From assembly GCF_041320275.1 (NCBI RefSeq), contig NZ_CP162023.1, forward strand, positions 3,348,001 to 3,412,000: a stretch of 64,000 nt of DNA, in the 5' to 3' direction. Both the position numbers and the translations under genes were made by a program. Positions within the stretch are counted from its first letter, which is position 1; the number at the start of each line of letters is the position of its first letter. A model generated the notes under the pieces. That model did not search any database and had not been told where the DNA came from. It was given only the letters and a program-made list of their open reading frames with translations. This stretch comes from Mumia sp. Pv4-285. GTDB taxonomy: Bacteria; Actinomycetota; Actinomycetes; Propionibacteriales; Nocardioidaceae. Positions 1-8,481 of the stretch are shown piece after piece.

Positions 1-2
1 CG

Positions 3-1151
3 CCCGCGCTCGTCCGCATCAACCAACCCCTGGGACCGGTGGCGGTGTTCGGTGCGAGCAACTTCCCGTTCGGCTTCGGGGTGCTCGGCAACGACACCGC
101 CTCGGCGCTCGCGGCGGGTTGCCCGGTGGTGGCGAAGGCACACCCGGCGCACGTGCTGCTGTGTGCTCGGTTGGGTGACCTCGCCCGAGACGCTCTCGCC
201 ACTGCGGGCGCTCCGGCGGGCACCTTCGGTCAGGTCGTCGGGTTCGACGCGGGGGTCCAGCTGGTGACGGAGCCGGCGATCCGAGCCGTCGGCTTCACCG
301 GCTCTCAGGCCGGCGGGACGGCACTCTGGCGGCTCGCCAACGAGCGCGACGTCGTCATCCCGGTCTTCGCCGAGATGGGGACGGTGAACCCAGCGGTGAT
401 GACGCCTGCGTCGACTGCTCGCACGAGCGAGGTCGCGGCCGGTTTCGTCGCCTCCTTCACACTCGGCTCCGGGCAGTTCTGCACCAAGCCCGGGCTGCTG
501 CTCGCGCCCGCGGGTCACGGCGTGGCGGCGGAGGTCGGGCGCGCGCTCGCGGCGGCCGCCCCGTCCGCGACCATGCTGACGCGAGGGATCGCCGAGGCGG
601 CTTCGACCGGCGTCGACGCGCTCGTCGAGGGCGGAGCGGAGGTGGTCGCCCGCACCGGACGGAGCGACAAGGGCTGGTCGGCCGACACGGTGGTTCTGGC
701 CGCTCCGAGCACCGCGCTCCATGTCGGCAGCCGACTGCTGGAGGAGTGCTTCGGGCCGGTCGCCGTCGTCGTCGAGTACGCCTCCGTCGACGAGGCCGTC
801 CTCGCGCTCGGCCAGCTGCAGGGCAGCCTCACGGCGACCGTCGTCACCGACGGCACCGGCACCGATCCGCACGCCGCTCTCCTGATCTCGACCGTCGCAC
901 GCAACGCCGGTCGGGTGACGGTGGACGACTGGCCCACCGGAGTCGCGTGGACCTGGGCGCAGCAGCACGGCGGGCCGTGGCCTGCCACCTCTGCGCCGGG
1001 CAGCACCTCCGTCGGAGCCGCCGCGCTCGACCGGTTCGTCCGGCCGGTGAGCTACCAGTCGACCCCTGACCCGTGGCTTCCGGAACCCGCTCGCGCGGCC
1101 GACCCGTGGCGGTTGCCGCGACGGGTCGACGGCAGGCTCGAGCTCGCATGA
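3..1151 (+). CDS. Aldehyde dehydrogenase, alpha-ketoglutaric semialdehyde dehydrogenase-like (5' end outside window)
   Basis: NAD(P)-dependent oxidation of an aldehyde to an acid. The reading frame is open to the left edge and reads INQPLGPVAVFGASNFPFGFG across the first codons, so the GTG at 39 is internal and the gene is truncated by the window. The catalytic Glu is seen in FAEMGTVNP and the catalytic Cys in GQFCTKPG. The FCTKPG form and the GNDTASALAAGCPVVAKAHP segment are typical of the 2,5-dioxovalerate (alpha-ketoglutarate semialdehyde) dehydrogenase branch. The stop overlaps the next start (ATGA), so it belongs to the catabolic operon that runs to 6796. The substrate is inferred only from family resemblance. 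Confidence 0.85.
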   Translation, partial: PALVRINQPLGPVAVFGASNFPFGFGVLGNDTASALAAGCPVVAKAHPAHVLLCARLGDLARDALATAGAPAGTFGQVVGFDAGVQLVTEPAIRAVGFTGSQAGGTALWRLANERDVVIPVFAEMGTVNPAVMTPASTARTSEVAAGFVASFTLGSGQFCTKPGLLLAPAGHGVAAEVGRALAAAAPSATMLTRGIAEAASTGVDALVEGGAEVVARTGRSDKGWSADTVVLAAPSTALHVGSRLLEECFGPVAVVVEYASVDEAVLALGQLQGSLTATVVTDGTGTDPHAALLISTVARNAGRVTVDDWPTGVAWTWAQQHGGPWPATSAPGSTSVGAAALDRFVRPVSYQSTPDPWLPEPARAADPWRLPRRVDGRLELA

Positions 1152-2311
1152 CGCTGCCGCTCGACGGCGTCCTGGTCGCCGACTTCTCCCGCGTCCTCGC
1201 CGGACCCTTGGCGACGGCGACGTTGGCCGACCTCGGCGCCACCGTCGTGAAGGTGGAGCGGCCCGGCTCCGGCGACGACACCCGTTCCTGGGGACCGCCG
1301 TGGGTGGGTGAGGAGGGGGACACCGCCTCGTACTTCCATGCGGCCAACCGCTCCAAGCGCTCGGTGACGCTCGACCTCGCTGACCCCGGAGACCGGGATC
1401 TCGCTCAGCGGCTGGCGGTGCGGGCGGACGTGCTCGTCGAGAACTTCAAGTCCGGCGTTCTGGCCAAGCACGGCCTGGGGTACGAGCAGGTCGCCACCGC
1501 GAACCCGGGCATCGTGTACTGCTCCGTGACTGGGTTCGGCTCCACCGGCGGGGCTGAGCTCCCCGGCTACGACTTCCTCGTCCAGGCGGTCGGGGGCCTG
1601 ATGAGCATCACAGGTCAGGCCGACGCCGACCCGACGAAGGTCGGCGTCGCTGTGGTCGACGTGCTCACGTCGAAGGACGCCACGATCGGGATCCTTGCCG
1701 CGCTGCGGGCACGAGACCTCACCGGCCATGGCCAGCACGTCGAGGTGAACCTGCTCTCGAGCCTGCTCGGGTCGCTGGCAAACCAGGCGAGCTCGTACCT
1801 CCTCACGGGGACGGCGCCCGGCAGGATGGGCAACGCCCACCCGTCGATCGCGCCGTACGAGCTGCTGCGATGCCGCGACGCCGAGCTTGCGGTCGCCTGC
1901 GGCAACGACGGCCAGTTCCAGCGGCTGGCGGAGGCGATCGGTGCCCCCGACCTGAGCTGCGACGCCCGTTTCGCCACCAACGCGGCACGAGTCGAGAACA
2001 GGCCGCGGCTGAGGGTCGAGCTCGAGGCACGGCTGACGACCGCTCCCGTCGACCACTGGGTTCAGGCGTTGACCCTGGTCGGCGTCCCCGCGGGGAAGGT
2101 CGGCGACCTCGGAGACGCCATCGCGCTGGCTGAACGGCTGGGCCTCGCGCCCACCGTGGAAGTCGGCGCGAATGCCCCGGCCCAGGTCCGGCACCCCATC
2201 ACGTACTCACGCACTCCTGTCACCGGCTACCTCCCCCCACCACGCCTGGGGCAGCACGACGACGAGGTTCGCCGCTGGCTGACCGACCCCACGAAGGAGA
2301 ACCTGTCATGA
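1148..2311 (+). CDS. Class III (CaiB/BaiF) acyl-CoA transferase
   Basis: Moves CoA between carboxylic acids. The 387-residue protein opens with LDGVLVADFSRVLAGPLAT and has KVERPGSGDDTR, the usual CaiB/BaiF N-terminus. Asp171 in VAVVDVLT is in the position of the catalytic aspartate. The ATG at 1148 was chosen because it overlaps the previous stop (ATGA) and starts exactly at the family's N-terminus; an in-frame start further upstream would bury 25 residues in the preceding gene. It is followed by a glutaryl-CoA-dehydrogenase-like gene with a second ATGA overlap. The pair resembles human SUGCT/GCDH, which activates and oxidises glutarate, so a C5 dicarboxylate substrate is a reasonable guess. 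Confidence 0.9.
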   Translation: MTLPLDGVLVADFSRVLAGPLATATLADLGATVVKVERPGSGDDTRSWGPPWVGEEGDTASYFHAANRSKRSVTLDLADPGDRDLAQRLAVRADVLVENFKSGVLAKHGLGYEQVATANPGIVYCSVTGFGSTGGAELPGYDFLVQAVGGLMSITGQADADPTKVGVAVVDVLTSKDATIGILAALRARDLTGHGQHVEVNLLSSLLGSLANQASSYLLTGTAPGRMGNAHPSIAPYELLRCRDAELAVACGNDGQFQRLAEAIGAPDLSCDARFATNAARVENRPRLRVELEARLTTAPVDHWVQALTLVGVPAGKVGDLGDAIALAERLGLAPTVEVGANAPAQVRHPITYSRTPVTGYLPPPRLGQHDDEVRRWLTDPTKENLS

Positions 2312-3489
2312 CCACCGCCCCACGCCTCTCGCCGACGGACCTCGCGTCGCTGGACAGCTTGCTGACCGAGGATGAGAAGTCCGTCCGCTCCTCCGTGCGA
2401 CAGCTGTGCACCGATCGCATCGACCCGTTCGTCGCTGAGTGGTTCGAGGCCGGCACGATCCCCGGGATACGCGACCTCGCCAAGGAGCTCGGGTCGCTCG
2501 GTGTCCTCGGGATGCATCTCGAGGGCTACGGGTGTGCCGGAATGACGGCCACGGAGTACGGCGTCGCCTGCCTCGAGCTGGAGTCCACCGACTCGGGCAT
2601 CCGCTCGCTCGTCTCGGTCCAGGGCTCGCTCGCGATGTTCGCGATCTGGAAGTGGGGAAGCGAGGAGCACAAGCAGCAGTGGCTCCCGGCGATGGCCGAG
2701 GGATCCGCGATCGGGTGCTTCGGCCTCACGGAGCCCGACCACGGTTCCGACCCGGGCTCGATGCTCACCCGCGCCCGCCGACAGGGCGACGACTGGATCC
2801 TCGACGGTCGCAAGATGTGGATCACGAACTCCCCGGTCGCCGACGTCGCAGTCGTGTGGGCCCAGACCGACGACGGTGTTCGCGGGTTCGTGGTGCCGAC
2901 GAACACCCCCGGCTTCTCCGCACCCGAGATCAAGCACAAGCTCTCGCTGCGTGCCTCGATCACCGGAGAGATCGTGCTCGACTCCGTCCGGCTCCCCGAC
3001 TCGGCGGCGTTCCCCGAGGTGCGCGGTCTCAAGGGCCCGTTGGCGTGCCTCAACGAGGCTCGCTACGGAATCGTCTGGGGTGCGATGGGTGCAGCGCGCA
3101 GCTCTCTCGAAGCGGCGCTGTCCTACGCGACCGAGCGGACCCAGTTCGGCAGACCCATCGGTGGCTTCCAGCTGACGCAGCAGAAGCTGGCCGACATGTC
3201 GCTGGAGTACACCAAGGGCATGCTGCTGGCGATACATCTCGGCCGGATGAAGGACGCGGGGACGCTCCGCCCCGAGCAGGTCAGCCTCGGTAAGCTCAAC
3301 AACGTGCGCGAGGCGCTCGAGATCTGCCGAACGGCACGTACGATCCTCGCCGCGAACGGGATCTCCCTCGAGTACCCCGTGATCCGCCACATGAACAACC
3401 TGGAGTCGGTGCTCACCTACGAGGGCACGGTCGAGATGCACACGCTCGTCATCGGGCAGGCACTCACCGGGATCCCGGCCTTCCGGTGA
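2308..3489 (+). CDS. Acyl-CoA dehydrogenase, glutaryl-CoA dehydrogenase-like
   Basis: FAD enzyme that oxidises an acyl-CoA between C2 and C3; glutaryl-CoA dehydrogenases also decarboxylate to crotonyl-CoA. The 393-residue protein has the FAD/substrate motif CFGLTEPDHGSDPGSM, the WITNSPVADVAVVWA strand, and Glu372 in TYEGTVEMH, where the catalytic base of this subfamily lies. The overall pattern (GYGCAGMTATEYG, VQGSLAMFAIWKWGSEE) is close to glutaryl-CoA dehydrogenases rather than to straight-chain enzymes. The start overlaps the CoA-transferase stop and the stop overlaps the next GTG. Together with the CoA-transferase it would make a CoA-activation and oxidation step. Confidence 0.9.
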   Translation: MTTAPRLSPTDLASLDSLLTEDEKSVRSSVRQLCTDRIDPFVAEWFEAGTIPGIRDLAKELGSLGVLGMHLEGYGCAGMTATEYGVACLELESTDSGIRSLVSVQGSLAMFAIWKWGSEEHKQQWLPAMAEGSAIGCFGLTEPDHGSDPGSMLTRARRQGDDWILDGRKMWITNSPVADVAVVWAQTDDGVRGFVVPTNTPGFSAPEIKHKLSLRASITGEIVLDSVRLPDSAAFPEVRGLKGPLACLNEARYGIVWGAMGAARSSLEAALSYATERTQFGRPIGGFQLTQQKLADMSLEYTKGMLLAIHLGRMKDAGTLRPEQVSLGKLNNVREALEICRTARTILAANGISLEYPVIRHMNNLESVLTYEGTVEMHTLVIGQALTGIPAFR

Positions 3490-5102
3490 CGACCTACCAG
3501 GCGGAGCTCGCGCGTCGGCTGAGCGAGCACGAGGTCGATGTCGTCTACGGCCTGATCGGCGACGCCAATCTCTTCTTCGTCGACCACTGGGTGCGGGAGA
3601 TCGGCGGTCGCTACGTCGGCGCGGTGCACGAGGCGAACGCGGTCATGATGGCCGCCGGTCACGCGCGCGCGACGGGTGTGGTCGGCGTCGCGACGGTGAC
3701 ACACGGCCCAGGGCTGACCAATGTGGTCACTGCACTGGTCGAGTGCGCCAAGAGCTCGATCCCCGTGCTGGTGATCGCCGGTCGGACCTCGGACCTTCGC
3801 CGTCACGCTCCGCAGAAGATCGTCCAGCGTCCGCTCGTCGAGGCGACCGGCGCGGGGTTCGAGTCGGCCCGCGCCGCCGACACGCTCGAGGCCGACCTCT
3901 CTCACGCGCTCCGGCGAGCGGGGGCCGAACGACGCCCGATCGTGCTCGAGGTGCCGATCGACATGATGGGACAGGAGGTCTCGGCGTCGAGCGGCGCCGT
4001 CGCTCCCCCGCTGACTCTCCCGCCGAGCACGCCGGATCCGGACTCCATCGATGCCGCGCTCGGGATCGTGATGTCCGCCCGTCGGCCGATCGTCCTGGCC
4101 GGACAGGGGGCCCTCCACGCGCGAGAACCGCTCGTCCGGCTGGCCGCGAAGCTCGGGGCGCCGCTGGCCTGCACCGCCCAGGCGAAGGACCTCTTCGCTG
4201 GAGAGCCCGCCTACCTCGGGATCTTCGGCACGCTGGCCACGACGGCGGCTCAGGACGTCATCGCCGACAGTGACTGCGTCCTTGCGTTCGGCGCGTCCAT
4301 CACCCCGGAGACCTCCGACAAGGGCGGCCTGCTCGCCGGCAGGACGTTGGTCCAGTGCGACGAGGACGCGGCAGCGATCGGGCGGTTCGTCCGTCCTGAC
4401 GCCGCCATCGTCGCCGACGCCTCCGCGACCGCGAAGGAGCTCGTCCGGTGGTTGGACGAGGCGGAGGTCGAGCCGTCGGGCTTCGCCGCGCGTGCCGAGG
4501 CCCGGCTCGCCGAACCGCTGCGCCGCGTCGCCGCACCCGGTCGACCAGGGACGGTCGACCTCCAGGACGTGTTCCGACACCTCAACGACGTCCTGCCGAG
4601 CGAGCGGACGGTCGTCGTCGACGTCGGTCGGTTCGCGCTTCACGCGCTGCGCGTCCTGACAGCACCCGACGCCCGTTCCTGGATGTGGGCGGGCGCCGGA
4701 TTCGCGTCGATCGGGCTCGCCACCGGCATGGCGATCGGTGCCGCAGCGGCTCGGCCCGGCCGCCCCACTGTGCTCGTGGCCGGCGACGGCGGGTTCGCGC
4801 TCGGTGGCCTCAACGAGTTCACGACGGCAGTCCAGCATGAGCTGGACCTGATCTGCGTCGTGGCGAACGACGGGTCGTACGGAGCGGAGCACATCCAGTT
4901 CACCGGTCGCGGACTGGATCCCGCGCTGTCCCTGCTCACGTGGCCCGACTTCGCGGCGGTCGCCACCGCGATGGGCGGCGAGGGTGTCACGATCAGCACG
5001 TCGGAGGAGCTGAGCGCCGTCGGCGACACCATCGCACGTCGTACGCGCCCGCTCCTGATCGATGTGCGTCTCGACCCCGACCGCGTGACGTCGTTCGCGT
5101 AG
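3486..5102 (+). CDS. Thiamine diphosphate-dependent enzyme, acetolactate synthase (IlvB)-like
   Basis: ThDP enzyme of the acetolactate synthase/2-keto acid decarboxylase superfamily, 538 residues. The N-terminal Pyr domain carries the conserved activating Glu in GAVHEANAVMMAAGHARATG and GVATVTHGPGLTN. The C-terminal PP domain has the Mg-ThDP motif starting GDGGFALGG and continuing through CVVANDGSYG. The start is a GTG overlapping the upstream stop. Which 2-keto acid or acyl-CoA it acts on cannot be read from the sequence. Its position between an acyl-CoA dehydrogenase and an acyl-CoA ligase suggests a carbon-carbon lyase step in the same catabolic route rather than branched-chain amino-acid synthesis. 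Confidence 0.85.
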   Translation: MTTYQAELARRLSEHEVDVVYGLIGDANLFFVDHWVREIGGRYVGAVHEANAVMMAAGHARATGVVGVATVTHGPGLTNVVTALVECAKSSIPVLVIAGRTSDLRRHAPQKIVQRPLVEATGAGFESARAADTLEADLSHALRRAGAERRPIVLEVPIDMMGQEVSASSGAVAPPLTLPPSTPDPDSIDAALGIVMSARRPIVLAGQGALHAREPLVRLAAKLGAPLACTAQAKDLFAGEPAYLGIFGTLATTAAQDVIADSDCVLAFGASITPETSDKGGLLAGRTLVQCDEDAAAIGRFVRPDAAIVADASATAKELVRWLDEAEVEPSGFAARAEARLAEPLRRVAAPGRPGTVDLQDVFRHLNDVLPSERTVVVDVGRFALHALRVLTAPDARSWMWAGAGFASIGLATGMAIGAAAARPGRPTVLVAGDGGFALGGLNEFTTAVQHELDLICVVANDGSYGAEHIQFTGRGLDPALSLLTWPDFAAVATAMGGEGVTISTSEELSAVGDTIARRTRPLLIDVRLDPDRVTSFA

Positions 5103-5122
5103 CCGCTCAGGAAGGAACGTCG

Positions 5123-6796
5123 ATGAGCACCTCCCCGTACGCCGACCGACCGTGGCTCGCGCTCTACCGCGACGGTCAGCCCACCGACGTCGAGCCCGAG
5201 TTCGCCAACCTGCTCGACATGGTCGAGGACGCTGTCCGCCGCGTGCCGGACCAGGACGCCATCAGGTATTTCGACGGCAGGATCAGTCTCGCCGAGCTGG
5301 ACGCCGCCGCCAACGCGTTGGCAGCCGCCCTTCAGCACCGGGGCTTCGCCGTCGGAGACCGGTTGGCACTGTTCAGCCAGAACCATCCGTCGTACGTCAT
5401 CGGGATGCTCGCGGCATGGAAGGCCGGCGGCGTCGCCGTGTCGGTCAACCCCATGTACAAGCAGCGAGAGCTCGGCCACCTCCTGCGGGACTCCGGTGCT
5501 CGTGCGCTGCTGTGCCTCGACGAGGTCCACGCGGTGGCAGCCGAGGTGCTGGCCGACTCGGGTCACGGGGTGGACATCGTCATCACGTCGTCCGGGCGAG
5601 ACTTCCAGACCCGCAACGACCCGCGAGTTCTGCCCGACCGCGAGATGACTCCCCTCCCCCACGCGGTCGCCCTCCTCAGCCTGCTGACCGACCACGCCCA
5701 TCAGGAACCTGTCCACGTGCCCGCCGCCCGCCCTGACGACCCGGCCTTCCTCGTGTACACCTCCGGCACGACGGGAGACCCGAAGGGCGCGTGCCTCACC
5801 CATGCGAATCTCGTGCTGAACGCCCGCAACTACCGCGAGTGGATGGAGCTGTCGTCGCACGACGCGATCCTCGCGATCGCACCGCTCTTCCACATCACCG
5901 GACTCGTCGGTCACGGTGTGCTGTCGCTGCTCCTGCCAGCCCCGCTGGTGCTGGGACACCGCTTCCATCCCGAGGTGATGGTCGAGCTGGTCCGCGAGCA
6001 CCGGCCCACTTTCACCGTCGGAGCGATCACCGCCTTCACGGCGATGGTGGGGTTGCCCGGCGTCGGCCCGGACGACTTCGCCTCGCTGACCAAGGTCTAC
6101 TCCGGTGGCGCTCCTGTCGCGCCCACGGTGGCCGACGAGGTCGAGGCAGTACTCGGGAGCTACGTGCACAACGCGTACGGGCTCACCGAGACCGCGTCGA
6201 TCACCCATCTCGTGCCACCGCACAGACGCGCGCCGGTCGACCCCGACTCCGGAGCTCTGTCCATCGGTGTCCCGATCCCTTCGGTACGAGCAAGGATCGT
6301 CGACGCCTCCGACCAGGAGCTCCCTCCAGGCCAGGTTGGCGAGCTGCTCATCGCCGGTCCGCAGGTTGCCGGCGGCTACTGGGGTCGGCCGGACGCGACC
6401 GCGACCGCGTTCCCGCACGGGGAGCTACGCACGGGCGACGTGGGCTTCATGGACGCCGACGGCTGGTTCTACCTCGTGGACAGGTTGAAGGACATGATCA
6501 TCGCGTCCGGCTACAAGGTGTGGCCGCGCGAGGTCGAGGACGTCCTCTACGGCCATCCCGCGGTCCGCGAGGCGGCTGTCGTGGGCGTTCCGGACGACTA
6601 CCGGGGCGAGACGGTTCATGCCTTCGTGTCGCTGCGGCCCGGAGCGGTCGCGACCGAGACCGAGCTGGTCGCCTACTGCCGCGAGCGGATGGCGGCGTAC
6701 AAGTATCCGCGCGCGATCGGCTTCGTGGACGAGCTCCCGAAGACGGCGAGCGGCAAGATCTTGAGGCGTGCGCTACGGCGTGGCGGGGGCACGTGA
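5123..6796 (+). CDS. AMP-forming acyl-CoA synthetase
   Basis: Activates a carboxylic acid to its CoA thioester through an acyl-adenylate. The 557-residue protein has the P-loop VYTSGTTGDPKG, the GLTETA motif, the hinge region ELRTGDVGF...LVDRLKDMI and the C-terminal catalytic Lys in KTASGKILRR. The ATG at 5123 was chosen because a GGAAGGAA ribosome-binding site lies just upstream and the N-terminus then matches the family; the frame is open further upstream, inside the ThDP gene. It is last in the operon, 20 bp after the ThDP stop, and its tail overlaps the convergent TetR gene by 24 bp. The substrate is unknown. Confidence 0.9.
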   Translation: MSTSPYADRPWLALYRDGQPTDVEPEFANLLDMVEDAVRRVPDQDAIRYFDGRISLAELDAAANALAAALQHRGFAVGDRLALFSQNHPSYVIGMLAAWKAGGVAVSVNPMYKQRELGHLLRDSGARALLCLDEVHAVAAEVLADSGHGVDIVITSSGRDFQTRNDPRVLPDREMTPLPHAVALLSLLTDHAHQEPVHVPAARPDDPAFLVYTSGTTGDPKGACLTHANLVLNARNYREWMELSSHDAILAIAPLFHITGLVGHGVLSLLLPAPLVLGHRFHPEVMVELVREHRPTFTVGAITAFTAMVGLPGVGPDDFASLTKVYSGGAPVAPTVADEVEAVLGSYVHNAYGLTETASITHLVPPHRRAPVDPDSGALSIGVPIPSVRARIVDASDQELPPGQVGELLIAGPQVAGGYWGRPDATATAFPHGELRTGDVGFMDADGWFYLVDRLKDMIIASGYKVWPREVEDVLYGHPAVREAAVVGVPDDYRGETVHAFVSLRPGAVATETELVAYCRERMAAYKYPRAIGFVDELPKTASGKILRRALRRGGGT

Positions 6797-7447
6797 CGGC
6801 TCGGGGCGCCCCAGGGGCAGCAGCTGCACCTCCAGGCGCGGCCGGAGCCGCTCCCAGAGCGTGCTCGGGTCGAGACCACGCACAGGCGTGCGGTCGATCT
6901 CGTGCATGTAGGTGCCGTGGAGGTTCTGGGCGACCAGCGCCGCTTCGACGGACGGATCGATCACACCCGTCTGCTGGCCCTCCGCGAGGATCGAGGCGAC
7001 GAGCCGGATCGTGCGGTCACCCTGTGAGACGGGGCGCGCGCTCAGGTCTCGGTCGACCTCGAAGCCCTGCCTCAGGTACAGCGACGCGTTGTGCGGCGCG
7101 ACCTGGTAGAACTCGCACCGCCTTCGGTAGATGTGGAAGATCCTCTCGACCACGCTGTCGACGGTGGGAGGCGCGTTCCCCCGGCCGGCCACCAGACGCG
7201 CGTCTTCCTCCTCGACGGCGCTGAGCTGCGCATCGAGCTGGTCCCCGTAGACCATCGTGAGCAGCTCCTGCTTGCCCTTGATGTAGCGGAACAGCGTGGC
7301 TTCGGCCACACCAGCTCGACGCGCGATGTCGCGGGTGGTGATCGACTGGAAGTCCTTCTCCAGAAGCAGTTCGGTGGCGGCGGCCCGGATACGGTCCAGG
7401 CGTTCGCGCTTGGCGAGGTCCCGTGGACCGTGGACGGAGGCGGGCAC
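6773..7447 (-). CDS. TetR-family transcriptional regulator
   Basis: DNA-binding repressor of 224 residues. The N-terminal helix-turn-helix reads RIRAAATELLLEKDF, then ITTRDIARRAGVAEATLFRYIKGKQELL. The C-terminal half is the variable ligand-binding domain. The start is GTG; an in-frame stop lies two codons upstream, so it cannot begin earlier. It is convergent with the acyl-CoA ligase and divergent from the hydrolase/monooxygenase pair. The decamer AGAGCGTACT lies 6 bp upstream of its start (7453-7462) and recurs inverted at 7587-7596, inside a palindrome in front of the hydrolase. That makes the divergent pair its most likely target and suggests autoregulation. Confidence 0.9.
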   Translation of the reverse strand: MPASVHGPRDLAKRERLDRIRAAATELLLEKDFQSITTRDIARRAGVAEATLFRYIKGKQELLTMVYGDQLDAQLSAVEEEDARLVAGRGNAPPTVDSVVERIFHIYRRRCEFYQVAPHNASLYLRQGFEVDRDLSARPVSQGDRTIRLVASILAEGQQTGVIDPSVEAALVAQNLHGTYMHEIDRTPVRGLDPSTLWERLRPRLEVQLLPLGRPEPSRAPATP

Positions 7448-7500
7448 GCATCAGAGCGTACTGCACGCGAGCCGGGTTTCGTGCCGCGACCATGATTGAA

Positions 7501-7522
7501 AGCGCACTATCATCTGTGCGCT
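7501..7522. promoter_or_regulatory. Inverted repeat in the tetR/hydrolase divergent region
   Basis: The 7-bp arms AGCGCAC (7501-7507) and GTGCGCT (7516-7522) are perfectly complementary and separated by 8 bp. The element lies midway between the divergent TetR and hydrolase starts. It is probably a regulator site; no partner copy was found in the window. Confidence 0.5.
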
Positions 7523-7582
7523 CACGCCATCACCGTCCATCCAAAACCTCCTGGGATCAGGCGGTTGCAGACGCCGCAGAGT

Positions 7583-7598
7583 TGAGAGTACGCTCTCA
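7583..7598. promoter_or_regulatory. Candidate TetR operator before the hydrolase-monooxygenase operon
   Basis: TGAGAG-TACG-CTCTCA is a perfect 6-bp inverted repeat 32 bp upstream of the preferred hydrolase start. Its core, read on the other strand as AGAGCGTACT, also occurs at 7453-7462, next to the TetR start. Shared sites flanking both divergent genes are what a local autoregulated repressor would leave. Confidence 0.6.
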
Positions 7599-7629
7599 GA
7601 ATCATCTCGTCGATCTGCTGAGGGAACCC

Positions 7630-8481
7630 GTGAACTTTCTTCCCGGTGTGCGCGAGGGAGTCGTCCGTTCGCCCCGAGCGCCCGTGCCGTACTACGACTC
7701 GACCAGCCCCGACGACCCACGTACCCCGATCCTCCTGCTCCACGGCACCGGCGGCTCGGCCACCAGTCACTTCTGGGCACTCTTCCCGATGCTCGCCGAG
7801 CACCATCGCGTGATCGCCCTCGACTTCACCGACCCCGACGAGATCGGCGAGCAGCCGGACACGTCCTGGTACGTCGAGCAGGTGGAGTCGGTCGTCGCGG
7901 AGCTCAGCCCTCTGCGTCCTGTCGACGTCGTGGGCTACTCGTTCGGTTCTGTCATCGCCGCCGCGCTCAGCGCTCAGCGTCAGGATCTGGTCCAGAACCT
8001 CGTCCTGGTCGCCGGCTGGCTGAGGACCGACCCGCAGCAGCAGCTCCGCAACGAGATCTGGTCACGCCTCAACGCGGACGACTCACCAGTGCTCGCCGAG
8101 TTCACGGTCTTCACCGCGTACAGCCCCGCGTTCCTGCTGGCGAAGAAGGGCCCCGAGATCACTGAGCTCGTCGAGAAGGCGGCCAAGAGCCCGAACCGTG
8201 AGGCGAAGATGCAGTTCAACCGCGACGTCGACCTCACGCACGCGGTCGGCGACATCGCTGCGCAGACCCTTGTCGTCGCATGCACCGACGATCAGATGGT
8301 CCCCCCGCACCACGCAGGGCTGCTGTTCGGCGCGATCCCGAATGCGCGCTACGTCGAGGTCCGCTCTGGACACGCCGTCGTGCACGAGCGACCCGCAGAG
8401 CTCTACCACCTCATCGATCAGTTCATCGCCGATCCCGCGCGCACGTCGCCGGGCAGCGTCATCAGCCAGGAGCCCGTGTGA
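7630..8481 (+). CDS. Alpha/beta-fold hydrolase
   Basis: Esterase or lactonase-like serine hydrolase of about 283 residues. ILLLHGTGGSATSHF forms the oxyanion region, GYSFGS carries the nucleophilic Ser, and the C-terminal SGHAVVHE carries the catalytic His, with the acid in the ACTDDQMVPP region. The GTG at 7630 is preferred because AGGGA lies just before it and because the two palindromes then stay in the intergenic region. An ATG at 7492 in the same frame would place both palindromes inside the gene. The stop overlaps the monooxygenase start (GTGTGA). A monooxygenase that makes esters or lactones beside a hydrolase that opens them is a coherent pair. Confidence 0.8.
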   Translation: MNFLPGVREGVVRSPRAPVPYYDSTSPDDPRTPILLLHGTGGSATSHFWALFPMLAEHHRVIALDFTDPDEIGEQPDTSWYVEQVESVVAELSPLRPVDVVGYSFGSVIAAALSAQRQDLVQNLVLVAGWLRTDPQQQLRNEIWSRLNADDSPVLAEFTVFTAYSPAFLLAKKGPEITELVEKAAKSPNREAKMQFNRDVDLTHAVGDIAAQTLVVACTDDQMVPPHHAGLLFGAIPNARYVEVRSGHAVVHERPAELYHLIDQFIADPARTSPGSVISQEPV

